Origin: Biscogniauxia marginata
Lineage: Eukaryota; Ascomycota; Sordariomycetes; Xylariales; Xylariaceae
DNA length: 64,000 bases
Assembly (NCBI GenBank): GCA_022695795.1
Contig: MU404057.1
Coordinates: forward strand, 372,001 to 436,000
Reading direction: 5' to 3'
In this document: positions 23,991 through 35,008 of the stretch, in pieces
Position numbering within the stretch: position 1 is the first letter of the stretch
How the letters are laid out: every line of letters begins with the position of its first letter
The notes under the pieces: model-generated
What the model was told of the DNA's origin: nothing
The model's database searches: none
Seen by the model: only the letters and a program-made list of their open reading frames with translations
Translations under genes and position numbers: made by a program

Positions 23991-25068
23991 TTACATATCC
24001 TTGCTCGAGTTCTTCTTAGCGGCATCTTCCTTCTATACTTGAGTTAGTATCTCCCTCTTAATAAACAGAGTCGTTACTAACCATTTTGTTATACATATCC
24101 ATAATAGATCCAGCGAATCCTCCTCCACTCTTGGCTGTGTTCGCCATCTTCTCTTCCTCGAGGGCCTGTCCTAGTAGTTTCTGTGACAGTACACTGTTTA
24201 ATATAATACGAATGAGTAAGACAAGGTTTTCGGGATCTGTTACCTTCTGATGGGCGCGCTTGGCCTAGTGAAAGATTAGGTGGTGTTTAAAATTAAGCAT
24301 CTGAATAACGACAAGTTACGAACCTCGATCTGGTTCTCCAAGTCTATAATATGTTTCTGGACCTCCTATGTGCAGTATTAAAGAACATGCCCACATAGAT
24401 GCATAAATCAAGCCGTTAAGTACTAATATCGGCCCGGGCAAGCTTGTACTGTAGACAGGTTAGCAAACGTAAATATAATAGGGCTTTCAAACATACGTCT
24501 CGAACATTCATGTGATAGTCCCAACTGCCCTATAAGTATGTAAGTTAACTTGATTTAAACGGTATCTGTCACGAAGCACCTATCACGAGAACCATATATA
24601 AGTGGTAGGTCTAGAACTACGACTAGCCAGTGCTGTGTGCTAACCTCCGACAGTATGGATCGACGGCGTAGTCAAGCGGAATCTTCAGCCAGGTGTCGTG
24701 CATTTCGGGATACTTGTCTCGCACATCGGTCGAAAAGCCTAGGAAAACAATGGTTTCGGCGGTGTTGCTCACTGTCAGGGCCACGTGAACATGGTTGGCC
24801 CATTCACCAAACTTGTACATAGTACCCAGGTGCCTAGGTAGCCGATTAGAGCTGGAGAGAACAACAAGTAATAGTGGTACCCTTACGCTCACGAACCGAG
24901 GTAACTCGTCTTGATCTGCCTCTATAGAAGCACGAGCAGCATCTTAGGATCCGTCGAATGATCGTATATCGTCCGATCATGAACGACGAGAAGGCCCTGG
25001 TGCAGGAGCCAATCCTGGTCATTTGAATCGAGAAGAGACCTCCAGGGAGCATCGAAACTAGTAGCCAT
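23991..25068 (-). pseudogene. Conserved nine-exon gene of unknown function with apparent 1-nt frameshift
   Basis: On the minus strand I read exons 25068-24897, 24833-24645, 24524-24497, 24448-24424, 24343-24324, 24264-24244, 24180-24082 and 24032-23991. The first exon changes frame near 24943: codons up to DHSTDPK are in one frame, and DAARASIEADQDELPR continues one base out of phase. The original frame meets TAG after MLLVLL, so one G appears to be missing from AAGGAT, unless this is a sequencing error or an unseen intron. The middle reads MYKFGEWANHVHVALT and FLGFSTDVRDKYPEMHDTW. The C-terminal third is a coiled coil (LENQIEAKRAHQKKLL) ending in a Lys-rich tail (MKEDAAKKNSSKDM). Two donors are GTTCGT. 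The junction before LENQIE is uncertain: a frame reading VQKHIIDLENQIE just upstream looks more natural but does not join in phase. Identity unknown. Confidence 0.6.
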
Positions 25069-26520
25069 GTTGATTGATGTGACTTCTTGGTGTAGTGACT
25101 TGGCTAATTCTTGTAGAGATACGATAGCTGGTATATAGGTGATTAGACTGAATGTTTTGCTGTTTCGGAGATAGGTACTGACGGATCAGAACAAGAAACA
25201 AAAGAATTGTAGTTGTAATTGTGATGGTTGTATTAATGCGGAGCGCTGTCCGAAATCTAAGCTACCTACCTAGGTACCTATGTAAGGCAGTAGCGGACTA
25301 GATTTAGACTTAGTGAGGTCAAAACACCTTTGCTCCGCCTGGCGGGACGCCACTACCGTACTTTGAAGTGCGTCAATGGTGTGTACAGTACCACGGTAGT
25401 TACAGATCTCGGCAAGTACAATGGTGGCAGAGGGAAGCGCGACTGATAGAACATTCCGAAGAAATCCCGGTGTAAGTCCCCCCGCCCCCCTGTCTTCGTG
25501 TCCCTAGTACCTTTACCCCTGTCTATCAATCACTAACTGCTGCTATGTGCCCACCAATCATCGATCAGGCACTACCTGGACAGGCTAGAGTTCGCATGCG
25601 AGCCGCCGACTGAAGTCACCAACAAGCTGCAGGATCATTCCTGTAACCAACAACGGGCAGCGAGTATATCGCAATCGCTGCCGCAAAGGGAAACTATCCT
25701 CGTCGCCGACATGCCTCATACCCTTGAACTTATGCTCAGAACCACGACCAACAAGTCTTAACTTGCATGTTTATCGGTATTTATAGGTAGCTATGTAGTA
25801 TTAGGTGTATGGCTATGTGGACGTTCTATTGATTAAATAGACTCTCTAATTCCCAATAAGAGAGATGATCAATGCTCTCATGTTTCCCCTTCTTTAATCC
25901 TTTGTCTCTCGCCTCTTTACTTCTCTCTAGTCAAGTCAAATCATATTCACCTTATTGTCTGCAAACTAATTAGGTTACGAAATTCCGGGGAACGACTCAA
26001 CCCTGTGATCTTCACTCCCACTTGCATACGATACATACGCTCTGCCGGGCGCAGCGCAACGCACAGGACATCTCAGCCACCCGCAGTGCTCTAAATTTAT
26101 AATTTTTAAAAGACCACGGCTCGCCTAATCCGGCAACAATTGGGCATTTCGTAGGCACATGATTGGGTCCCTTTGTTTGCATTGTCGACGCCGGATGACA
26201 CACGAATCAACCTATCCACATTGATGCAGAGCACACCCAAGCGACAATCGCATCATATCCTATTGCAGCAAACGCACGACAGATGCTCAGAGGATGAATC
26301 ACCGCCCGAGCGATGGATTGCACGAAGTGACGGTTATAAATAATTAAAGGGAGCTTACTATCGGTTCTATCTGACTTCTGGTAAAGGAACAAGATAAAAA
26401 CATTCGCCTAATAACTGCCTTCCAATACCATTTCATTTCCCTCCATTTCCTGGACGGGAAAACAATTTTTTTTTCTTTTTTTCTTTTTCGTACATCAGTT
26501 GGTATTTGAATATCGAGGAG
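25069..26520. other. Intergenic region between divergent genes
   Basis: It separates the frameshifted minus-strand gene (start 25068) from the F-box-like plus-strand gene (start 26521). No gene is supported. A palindromic run of CCTACCTAGGTACCTA lies near 25266-25281, about 200 bp upstream of the minus-strand ATG. A T-rich run (26466-26487) lies just before the plus-strand ATG. Confidence 0.5.
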
Positions 26521-27735
26521 ATGGCCAAGCGCAAGAAGCTCAGCGCGGCCAAGGCCCAACAGCGAGAAGCAAGCAAGCGGGCAGGGCCGCGCCACAAGAT
26601 GCCAAACAAACGCACGCACGAACAGGAGCAATACTACTACGACTACCCCGACCCCATCCCCGCTAGAGGAGCCCGCTCTCCCACACCCACTACCAGCACC
26701 GGAGACTCCAAGCGTCTCACGCTCGGGGACCGCTTCCGCGCGCTCCCTCCCGAGCTCCGCGCCGAGATATTCGCCTGCCTGCTCGTGCGGCCCGTCAAGT
26801 GGGATGCGCTCCACCGGCCCGAGTGCGAGCTCCTGGCCGCCCCACACCCGTACGCCTTCATCCGGCCGCTCCCAGATCTCGACACCACGACCTGCGCCTC
26901 GAGGTATGGCGCGCACTACATCTCCCTCTGGCGGAAGAACGAGAAGCCCGCCTGGGTGGACCCGTGGCGCAGCGTCTGGGCGCCGAAGCAGGGGAATACG
27001 TACCTCTGCACGGCTTGCTATGACGATCGGCTGCGTCCGCGGCCGTTCCCCCGGGTGCGCAGCCTGCCGTGCTTGTGCGCGCGGCGGCAGAATTTGCAGA
27101 CGTTGTTGGTGTGCCGGCAGTGGTACGCAGAGGCGGGTCACGTTTTCTATAGTCGAAATACGTTCGCGTTCGGGATTCCGGAAGAATGCGTCGAGTTCCT
27201 TTCTGCCCTGGCGCCCCGATGGCGGCCCTTCATCAGCAAGATCAGTCTCCTAGCTCTGGCTCCAGATGGTGTGAACCCCGAGACGGCGACTGAAGACACG
27301 AAGGAGGTGGAAATATCAGGCCGGGCGCTTCGGGAAGCCTGGAACATGCTAGCTACACTCCCGGGGCTGAGTGAACTTGAGCTCGATGCTATTATGCTCA
27401 CACGCAAGAACTGTGTTAAAGTCTTCCGGGGTCCTGCGCTTAAGAATCTCCGGCGCATATATTTTACGCAAGCCGTGGCGACAAAGAGGCGAGAATCGCC
27501 GAGAGAATTTGTCTGGCCACGACGGGGTGCTCGGATCGCGGTGGCAGATAGCGACTTCGCTCCGCAGGTAGCGAGGGCAATCAAGGGTTGGAGATATGGT
27601 TGGGCGAAGGGCAAGGAGGGAAGAAGATTCGAACAAGCTGTGGTAGGGGAGAAGGCAAGGTACCGCAGGCGATTTGGTTATGCCAAGAGTGACGAGGAAG
27701 AGAGCAACGAGAGTGAAACAGAAAACGAAATGTGA
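26521..27735 (+). CDS. F-box-like hypothetical protein, basic N-terminus
   Basis: Single exon of 404 aa. The frame opens 15 nt earlier at a TTG; I chose the first ATG. Residues 1-40 are strongly basic (AKRKKLSAAKAQQREASKRAG), possibly a nuclear localisation signal. FRALPPELRAEIFACLLVRP (about residues 72-91) matches the F-box-like start LPxELxxEIF seen in many fungal proteins. A later LLVCRQWYAEAGHVFYSRNTF is the second half of this common layout: an entry helix, then a Trp/Tyr motif. Fungal proteins of this type often carry no proven SCF partner, so a ubiquitin-ligase adaptor role is only possible. The C-terminus is acidic (SDEEESNESETENEM). GC content is clearly higher than the flanking gaps. 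Confidence 0.75.
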   Translation: MAKRKKLSAAKAQQREASKRAGPRHKMPNKRTHEQEQYYYDYPDPIPARGARSPTPTTSTGDSKRLTLGDRFRALPPELRAEIFACLLVRPVKWDALHRPECELLAAPHPYAFIRPLPDLDTTTCASRYGAHYISLWRKNEKPAWVDPWRSVWAPKQGNTYLCTACYDDRLRPRPFPRVRSLPCLCARRQNLQTLLVCRQWYAEAGHVFYSRNTFAFGIPEECVEFLSALAPRWRPFISKISLLALAPDGVNPETATEDTKEVEISGRALREAWNMLATLPGLSELELDAIMLTRKNCVKVFRGPALKNLRRIYFTQAVATKRRESPREFVWPRRGARIAVADSDFAPQVARAIKGWRYGWAKGKEGRRFEQAVVGEKARYRRRFGYAKSDEEESNESETENEM

Positions 27736-27992
27736 CAGAACCTATGGCCATGGACTGGAGACATCAAATATCGGAACTGGTAATATTATCTATATCCGTT
27801 TGTGCAAAAGCACACATAGCTAGACGTCGACTCTGCAATGACTTGAATTGACTTGAATTTAGGTAATGAGACATCAGAGACACCAACTCGATTAAACAAT
27901 ATAACCGTTGGCGTAATTGAGCGCAAAGCGGCTAGCGCGTGCTCTTGATGCTGTAGAACAGTATCAAAATTACTTTCAAAGTGATTTTCGTC

Positions 27993-29752
27993 CTAAATAG
28001 CTGTTGCAGGTGTAACTTCCACCACGCTGTTTTCAGAATTTGATTTGAGCTTCTCAGCAAAAGGCGAACGTTTGCGCATCGAGGGGCCCTTGAAATAGAC
28101 GACGAAAGTTGCGACTACCAATATGAGGCTAATACCAGCAAGCACGGTATTCGCTGTCTGGAGGCCATACTCACCTTGGAATGCGTTGTAGTATGGAGCA
28201 GCAAGCCAGGTCAATATGCCAGCTAAGAAGTCACGCGCAAAGCCATTGCCACCAGTGGCAGAAGCTGAGTAGGGTCCATACGCCGTGACCATATAGTCGA
28301 TGGTGGCCATATATATGGCATAGTTCGCAATGCCAATGAAGACACAACCAATCATAGGCGCGATCCAATGTACGTGAGGAGTGCTTGTCCAGGCGAAAAT
28401 CAACAATCCGATGGGAAGACACGGTGCCAAGTACAATAAGCACCACATACGAGATTCGAATTGCGCATGTTCGTCTTGGGGGTTCTTTAGTCGCAGGGCT
28501 CTATTACGGCGGATGATCGGGATGAAGAGAAGGTATGCTAGGACATAGGCTAGACCGATGGGGACGAACGCCTGCCGACAAGTTAGAAATGTCCCCTAAT
28601 CATGAAGATATGGCCTTACCAATCCTGTCTCAATAGTCGAGAAGTTCCATAGTTTGAATACTAAGCCGAATGATTGAATTTGCATGAATATCAAGGCATC
28701 GCTGAAGCCAGAGAGCGCTGACAGGACTGAGACTATGGGTTCAGTCAAGAACATATGGAAAGGACGGGACCAGACGGAGAAAAGCTCCTTTGGAACTAGA
28801 TACTCCCTCCATGTCTTTAGCTCATTAGGGCCATATATATTTGGATTATCCCCCGACTTTCGAAGTTTTTTGGCGTGCCTATCTAGGAGCACAGTCGAGC
28901 GAGTTTCGGGGACGAGAGCGAGGTGAAGGAGTTGAACAAATAGGCCGAAGATGAACTGAATCCAAATTGCCCACTGCCAGTGCAAGTATGTCTCGACGAA
29001 CCCTCCAACGATTGGGCCGATGATAGACCCTCCAACTGAAGAGAGGACGATAAATGCCAAGGCGTATTCCTGGTCGTCTGAGCTGAACAAGTCTGCGACC
29101 ATGCCTAGGGTAACACTCCCTCCAGCCGAGAACAACCCACCAAATGCGCGGCCGATGATGATGGAGGCAAACCCATTGGGCGAAGCAAAAACGACAGGCA
29201 AACAGCAGAGGTTCACGAGAAAAAGGGAGGCTTGGAGCACAATCACACGTCCAAATTCCTCAGACCATGGTGCCCACCTATCCAGCCAGAGTGTTAGCCC
29301 GTGAGATGCCGCATATTATGTAAATAAACTTACAGCTCACAGCCAAAGGCGTAGGTTACTAGGAACACGGCAGCACCGCTTACTGTAGCTTCATGGCCCA
29401 CGTCAAACTCATGCGAAATACCATGCTGGGCGTTTGCGTATAGCGAGGTGTTGAAGTTCATAGAAGTCTGAACTAGGAAGATGACGATTAAGATTAACCA
29501 TTTCTTGAAGGGCGAGAACGCAAAGCTTAGAGCATCGGGGTATTGTTCTTCATTGATGATGGTTTTCCCCCCGTTGGTAGGCAACTGCTCATCATATGAG
29601 ACTGTCGGCTGAACCGTAGAACGGGGTTCGATACTAGGAGAATCGATTAAGACCTTGAGCGTGACGTCGTCGTCTACCTTCTCCTTGAACCCCCGTGCTG
29701 GAATCCCCGGAGAGAGTTGATTGTTGCCTGTCGTACTGGGAGAGGAAGACAT
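27993..29752 (-). CDS. MFS transporter, DHA1 polyamine/drug type
   Basis: Three exons on the minus strand, 29752-29334, 29277-28620 and 28571-27993, with introns of 56 and 48 bp; product 551 aa. A hydrophilic N-terminus of about 90 aa precedes FSPFKKWLILIVIFLVQTSM (TM1). The loop WAPWSEEFGRVIVL is the fungal polyamine/drug-type version of MFS motif A, split by the first intron. RAFGGLFSAGGSVTLGMVAD (TM4 region) and SSVGGSIIGPIVGGFVE (TM5, motif C-like) follow. The large cytosolic loop carries YLVPKELFSVWSRPFHMFLTEP, as in Tpo-type carriers. The C-terminal half includes YGPYSASATGGNGFARDFLAG, typical of this group. It probably exports polyamines or drugs across the plasma membrane by proton antiport; the substrate is inferred only from family. 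Confidence 0.9.
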
Positions 29753-30960
29753 AATGATGTATGCCGCGTTATTGGTGTGATAAGAGAATTACGATAATAA
29801 GAGAAGTGTGTTTGTGTTTCTAAAAGCATGGAAAACGAAAACGAAGAGGCTTGATCATGCTTATTTATACTTACTCGTTGCCAAAAGAGCGCAAGGTGCG
29901 GAGGTGCTCGTGATGCGAAAACGTACCATGGCAAGATGGAAGTTAATTTGATAAACTTTCTTTCCCCGTATTGTAAGCACGTTCTAAAGTGAATCCTTAA
30001 TGTGAGCGTTGCTCAAGTTTAACGATTCAGCCAAACCCCAAAGCGACGCCTAATGAAGCCGGTCTACCACAGCAACACTTGTTGCTGGCAATAGAGACTC
30101 TGGAACCTGTGGCATAATCACGAGTTTGAAGGTAGTATATGTCCTATATTAAAGCAATGTTCTGGCTGAAGATACCGTCCCACGGAGTTGAATCTAGAAC
30201 TTGAATGGGGAAACTTGCTCAAGTCGTGATCAAGGCCCATTGCCCCAAGCTCCAACTCTGCAGTCCGAACGGAACTACAACCGTGGCGCTAGAGGATCAA
30301 TCACGGGGGCAGAGATAAGAAGATCTGGGGAAGAAGGACAAATACCGCGAAACTTTGGGATTGGCTTGGGAGAACTGGTCGTTAGTACAGAGCAGAGTAA
30401 CGTTGGATTGACGACTAGATGAAAATAGATATGTAGGCCTTTCTGATACTTGGAAAGCACTTCCGCGATATAGAATTAACCTAGATTAATGGTTATATTT
30501 ATAGAAATGGAGAACGGTTCTCGAACCCCCCGATTGGCATGGCTAACGTATCGATGCAGTCGAGTTTGTGTACGGAGGTATCCCGTACGAAGTTAGAATT
30601 GGGACGAAAAGGCTTTCGAGGCTAATGGGCTAATATTTCCTGGCGATGTGTCAGAAAACCCGTTTGTTGCATACCTACCGCGTTCCCTGCATTTATTTCC
30701 AGGTACAGATTACCTAAGGTTCTAGTCCCGTCTGCTATTATGTCGTCTGCGCCACGTTCTCTATTCCCTATCTGATAAGATAGGTACCTAGGTTGCCACC
30801 CACCGCCACCGTCAGCCACATAATTGGGAGGTTAGGTACCTCGAATGGATCCTACTAAATTTCGTTGCTCGACCTGCAAAACCGCTACATCAACATTGAC
30901 ATCACCCGTTCACTCTTGGTCCCATTGTCATTCCCTGTCACACCTAGAGGTTGTACCATA
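29753..30960. other. Divergent intergenic region between MFS and SLT11 genes
   Basis: No gene supported. It holds the upstream regions of the MFS carrier (minus) and of SLT11 (plus). At 30767-30784 an inverted repeat CCTATCT/AGATAGG with a GATA loop runs directly into TAGGTACCTAGG (about 30781-30792), about 170 bp before the SLT11 ATG. Confidence 0.5.
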
Positions 30961-32097
30961 ATGCCACCTCAGATCAAGCAGGATCTAAACCGCTCCGGCT
31001 GGGAGTCTACCGACTTTCCTTCTGTATGCGAGAACTGCCTACCTCCAAACCCATTTGTCAAGATGCTGAAAGAAGACCACGGCGCCGAATGCAAGATCTG
31101 CACCCGACCGTTCACCGTCTTCTCGTGGCCGGCCGACCGCGCCCATGGTCGCAAGAAACGCTCCAATATCTGCCTCACCTGCGCACGGATGAAGAATTGT
31201 TGCCAGTGCTGTATGCTGGACCTCCAGTTCGGTCTGCCCATCCAGCTTCGAGACGCGGCATTGAAGATGGTCGCGCCGGGCCCCGGTAGCGAGATAAACC
31301 GGGAATACTTCGCGCAAAATAACGAGAAGGCGATCGAAGAGGGCCACGGAACGGAAGAGTACGAGAAGACGGACGAGAAGGCACGAGAGCTACTGAGACG
31401 GCTGGCGAACAGCAAGCCGTACTTCAGAAAAGGGCGGCCGATTGAAGACGGGAACGCGACAAACTCTACAGGGGGAAATCCTGTGGTAGGTGCTGGCGTA
31501 GGCGGCCCGGGTCCGATTAGGACGCGTGATTCCAGAGCGGCAGCGGCAGCGGGCGCCAAGCCTGGCAGAAGACCATTTCCAAGCGCAGCGCAATTACCAC
31601 CTGGCCCTAAAGATTACCTGCCACCGGCCGACAAGTCGATCACTAGTCTGTTCGTCACAGGTATCGAAGACGACCTCCCGGAGTACAAGGTTCGAGACTT
31701 CTTCAAGGAGCACGGCAAGATCAAGTCATTGATCTGCAGTCACATGTCACACTGCGCTTTCATCAACTACGAAACAAGAGAGGGGGCAGAGAGAGCAGCA
31801 GAGGCATGCCAAGGCCGAGCTGTTATCGCGGGTTGTCCGTTACGAGTACGGTGGTCATTGCCCAAGGCGGTCGGTACAATGAACAAGGAAGAAAGAGCAG
31901 AGATGGCAAGGGATGGTCGTTCCGCATTTGCAGACCAGAGACGAGGGCAAGGAGCGCGTAAGGCCGTTGCAGGAGAACCATCGCAGGGAGGTGCAGACCA
32001 GGCTGGAGGTCCTCGACCAGGGACTGCGAATTTGCCAACGGTTGCCGCACCACCCGGAGCGGCTGATGTCAACTATGCCAGCTTGGCTGGTGACTAA
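30961..32097 (+). CDS. Pre-mRNA-splicing factor SLT11 (Ecm2/RBM22-like)
   Basis: Single exon, 378 aa; ATG at 30961 is the first in an open frame that extends upstream. The N-terminal 100 aa contain the Cys pairs typical of SLT11/Ecm2: CENC (23-26), CKIC (44-47, followed by TRPFTVFSW), CLTC (71-74) and CCQCC (80-84). LDLQFGLPIQLRDAAL follows, a hallmark of this family. An RRM lies at about 227-298 (SLFVTGIEDDLPEYKVRDFF as RNP2 region, HCAFINYETREGAE as RNP1). The middle and C-terminus are Gly/Ala/Pro-rich and probably disordered. SLT11/Ecm2 is part of the catalytically active spliceosome (Prp19-associated complex), where it stabilises the U6 catalytic core. It is nuclear and expected to be essential or nearly so. 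It converges on MZM1, with 191 bp between stop codons. Confidence 0.95.
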   Translation: MPPQIKQDLNRSGWESTDFPSVCENCLPPNPFVKMLKEDHGAECKICTRPFTVFSWPADRAHGRKKRSNICLTCARMKNCCQCCMLDLQFGLPIQLRDAALKMVAPGPGSEINREYFAQNNEKAIEEGHGTEEYEKTDEKARELLRRLANSKPYFRKGRPIEDGNATNSTGGNPVVGAGVGGPGPIRTRDSRAAAAAGAKPGRRPFPSAAQLPPGPKDYLPPADKSITSLFVTGIEDDLPEYKVRDFFKEHGKIKSLICSHMSHCAFINYETREGAERAAEACQGRAVIAGCPLRVRWSLPKAVGTMNKEERAEMARDGRSAFADQRRGQGARKAVAGEPSQGGADQAGGPRPGTANLPTVAAPPGAADVNYASLAGD

Positions 32098-32288
32098 TTT
32101 GTGGTGAATAACGATACCAAGATTGCATCGACGGCGTTAGGTGTACTGGCCTGGAATTCATTTGGGAGAGAGGATATCACGTTTGCGTTGCGACTGGCTC
32201 TATTGGGGAGACTGTGATCAGGCATTTTGTTGGTATACAGGGTATCGTGATATAATACAGACTCGTGGACTGGGTTGAAATGTCCATG

Positions 32289-32766
32289 TTATATGTCAGC
32301 ACAAGTCTTGCCATCTATCTTCACCTCTTTGCCACCTGGAAATTTGACCGTGTCGTTGTCACCTCGTTCTGTATCCTTGTGTATCCGTAACTCTGGCCCA
32401 ACCTGTCAATACGTGGTTTTGGAATGATTCTTGGCGAAGTAGACATACTATACCGTTCCCCCTCTTTCCTCCCCTGCACAATATTTTGGCGTAATATTGA
32501 AGCGACCTCTTCGGCATGTTTGATTGCGCCGGACAGCTGTGGACTTGAAGGTTCGAGCGAGGCATTGGCACGGAAGCCTTGGCTAATTGATGCGCGTGCG
32601 GCGCTTAGGACTCTCTCGTCGCCTGTGAGTGGAATACGGGGTTAACTATTTGCTCGGATTGTCTTATGTGCTGGTTTTGTCTAACTAAAGTAGATAGAGA
32701 CATACCTTGGAAGGCTATCCGTGCTGCGCGAAGCAGGTTTCTGTAGGCCGGTAGAGCAGTAGACAT
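32289..32766 (-). CDS. MZM1, mitochondrial LYR-motif zinc maintenance protein
   Basis: Three exons on the minus strand, 32766-32706, 32622-32449 and 32392-32289, with introns of 83 and 56 bp; product 112 aa. The first exon reads [20 protein letters not shown], the AYR/LLR LYR-type motif with the following helix and F. The second has [18 protein letters not shown], conserved in MZM1. The third gives [14 protein letters not shown], the MZM1 C-terminal signature. The donor TATA|GTATGT and acceptor GGGCCAG|AG were chosen because only they give EGERYKLRIH; a competing donor two codons upstream loses the motif. MZM1 acts in the mitochondrial matrix as a chaperone for Rieske iron-sulfur protein insertion into complex III, and affects the matrix zinc pool. 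Length fits the family (about 110-130 aa). Confidence 0.93.
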
Positions 32767-33207
32767 AGTAAACAGGCTTGGGAAGAAACGAGTGTGTAAT
32801 TAGATGTAGTACAACTACAAGATAGCACGAGGGAGAGCGTGGGAGCACAATAGATCAATTAATTGGAAGGACGTATTCGTTTAGGACCTGCTGAAGTGCT
32901 TCTAACGGGATCGCAGAAGCTTCCATCCCATGTGAAGATGCAGATGCAGATGGTAGGTACCTACCCTTGAAGAAAAAAGGTGTGGCTTGAGGGTCTGTGG
33001 CTGACACTACCTACCTGGTACTGCCACCGTTTTAGAGATCTAATCGGCTTAATTGATTATCGGGGAACCCTTTGCACGCAAGATATTAAAACCCCTGTAG
33101 GGCGGTAGCCGATCGCCCAAAATTCTTACGATATTAAAAAAAAAAAACTGCCCCACGTTTCTTTTACATTGCCATTGCAAACCGCATACCACATCACCAC
33201 CGAGGCC
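32767..33207. promoter_or_regulatory. Divergent promoter between MZM1 and zuotin
   Basis: This 441-bp gap separates the two start codons. It contains the perfect 14-bp palindrome GGTAGGTACCTACC at 32952-32965 and a related ACTACCTACCTGGTAC near 33007-33022. An A run (about 33135-33146) lies about 60 bp before the zuotin ATG. It probably drives both genes (inference). Confidence 0.5.
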
Positions 33208-34605
33208 ATGGCTGCAGTGATAACAGTGAATCGACCGCTTCCTGCTCTGCCGGAGGGCTGGTCAGCTGAGAAGGATTTCAAGCCGGTTGGTTCTATCACA
33301 GCATCAACCCAGAGAACCATCGAGCCTGTCGGACCTCATTTCCTTGCCCACGCTCGCCGTGCTCGACACAAGCGCACCTTCTCCGAGGACGACCGTATCC
33401 AGGCCCAGGAGACTGCTAAGAAAATCGAGAACGAGGATGATGGTGATGAGAGCGAACCCGAAGATCCTCTAATGCTGCAGCGTGAGGCCAAAGACTGGAA
33501 GGTAAGCATGCGATTTCCATCCCTTCGCCCTAGCGCACTTATACCAACAATCTCTCTACTATAGTCGCAAGATCACTACCAGGTCCTGGGCCTGTCGAAA
33601 TATCGCTGGAAGGCAACCGAAGACCAGATCAAGCGCGCCCATCGCAAGAAGGTCCTGAAGCACCACCCCGACAAGAAAGCTGCCCAGGGAAGCACCGAGG
33701 ACGACAACTTCTTCAAGTGTATCCAGAAGGCCACCGAAGTGCTTCTTGACCCTGTCAAGCGGCGGCAGTTCGACTCAGTCGATGAGAAGGCCGATGTCGA
33801 CCCGCCTACCAAGAAAGAGGCCGCCAAGGGTAACTATTATAAGCTTTGGAGTAAAGTCTTCAAGTCCGAGGCACGATTCTCCAAGCAACAGCCGGTGCCA
33901 ACATTCGGCGATGAAAAGTCTACGAAGGAGGAAGTCGAAAACTTTTACAATTTCTGGTACAACTTTGATTCGTGGCGTTCATTCGAATACCTTGACGAGG
34001 ATGTGCCTGATGACAATGAGAACCGAGACCAGAAGCGACATATGGAGCGGAAGAATACCAACGCCCGGAAGAAGAAGAAGGCTGAGGATAATGCACGTCT
34101 GCGAAAGATGTTAGATGATTGCTCTGCTGGCGACGAGCGTATCAAGAAATTCCGACAAGAGGCCAACGCTGCCAAGAACAAGAAGCGACTAGAAAAAGAG
34201 GCCGCCGAGAAACAGGCCAAGGAAGACGCCCGACTAAAGAAGGAAGCTGAGGAGAAAGCGGCTAAAGAGGCGGAAGAGAAGGCCAAAGTTGACCGTGAAG
34301 CCAACAAGAAAGCCAAGGAGGCCGCCAAGAATGCTGTCAAGAAGAACAAGCGTGTACTCCGTGGCTCCGTCAAAGATGCCAATTACTTCGCCAGCGGCGA
34401 CGCCTCACCTGCCCAGATTGACGCCGTTTTGAATGATGTCGAGCTGGTTCAGGGCAAGATCGATCCTGATGAGATTGCCGCACTGGCTGGCAAGCTGAAT
34501 GGTCTTAAGGTGGCAGATGATATCAAGGGGGTGTGGAGCGAGGAGGTCAAGAGGCTCGTTGCCGCTGGAAAGCTCAAGGATGGTGAGGCGAAGAACTTGG
34601 TATAA
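33208..34605 (+). CDS. Zuotin (ribosome-associated J-protein)
   Basis: Two exons, 33208-33501 and 33565-34605, with a 63-bp intron; product 444 aa. The J-domain starts at the second exon (DHYQVLGLSKYRWKATEDQI) and has the HPDK catalytic loop at 132-135. It is followed by the zuotin homology domain (FKSEARFSKQQPVPTFGDE, FYNFWYNFDSWRSFEYLDE) and the long Lys/Glu/Ala-rich charged helix that contacts the ribosome (EEKAAKEAEEKAKVDREANK). A compact C-terminal helical bundle ends the protein. Zuotin pairs with Ssz1 in the ribosome-associated complex and stimulates Ssb-type Hsp70 on nascent chains at the tunnel exit; it is cytosolic. I chose the ATG at 33208 in GGCCATGG; a TTG-started extension upstream is not credible. 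It is divergent from MZM1. Confidence 0.95.
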
Positions 34606-35008
34606 AGACATTGTCCATTGTTATCCGCGATGGCCCTGTGAGCGTGGGTAATAGACATAGATGGAAGGAATACCACTAAACTTCCATAGACATGAATCAC
34701 TAGCAGTCAACATTACCGACAGAAAACCTTGGTGTTTACACATATCATGGGGCATTTCATACGCCCTTACCTATCTTTATCCATATTGCCTCTCTTTCGT
34801 TGGCGTGCACCTCTATTGTCCAAAAAGTAATTTGACCGGGATTTCATATATCACCAATTCACTTACCATAGTCATAACCTGAATAGTCCAACCTCATCTC
34901 TCGTCTCTCCTCCTCTCTCCATGCAAATAGGACTAGTTTTCCTCTTCTCAGTACGATACTGTCGACTCTAATCTAGTCCATACCGCCCGCTGAATGCCTC
35001 ATCCCCGG
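34606..35008. other. Convergent intergenic region
   Basis: It lies between zuotin (+) and the minus-strand F-box-like gene. No gene is supported. If the alternative last intron of the F-box-like gene (35035-34990) is used, its coding end would move to 34948 inside this stretch. Confidence 0.5.

Noticed and set aside
30505..30590. Sequence resembling a tRNA T-arm (GGTTCTCGAACCC)
   Set aside because: The matching acceptor, D and anticodon arms are not present at the right distances.
32359..32571. 70-codon minus-strand frame within the MZM1 locus
   Set aside because: It is a shadow in another frame; the spliced MZM1 exons explain the locus with conserved motifs.
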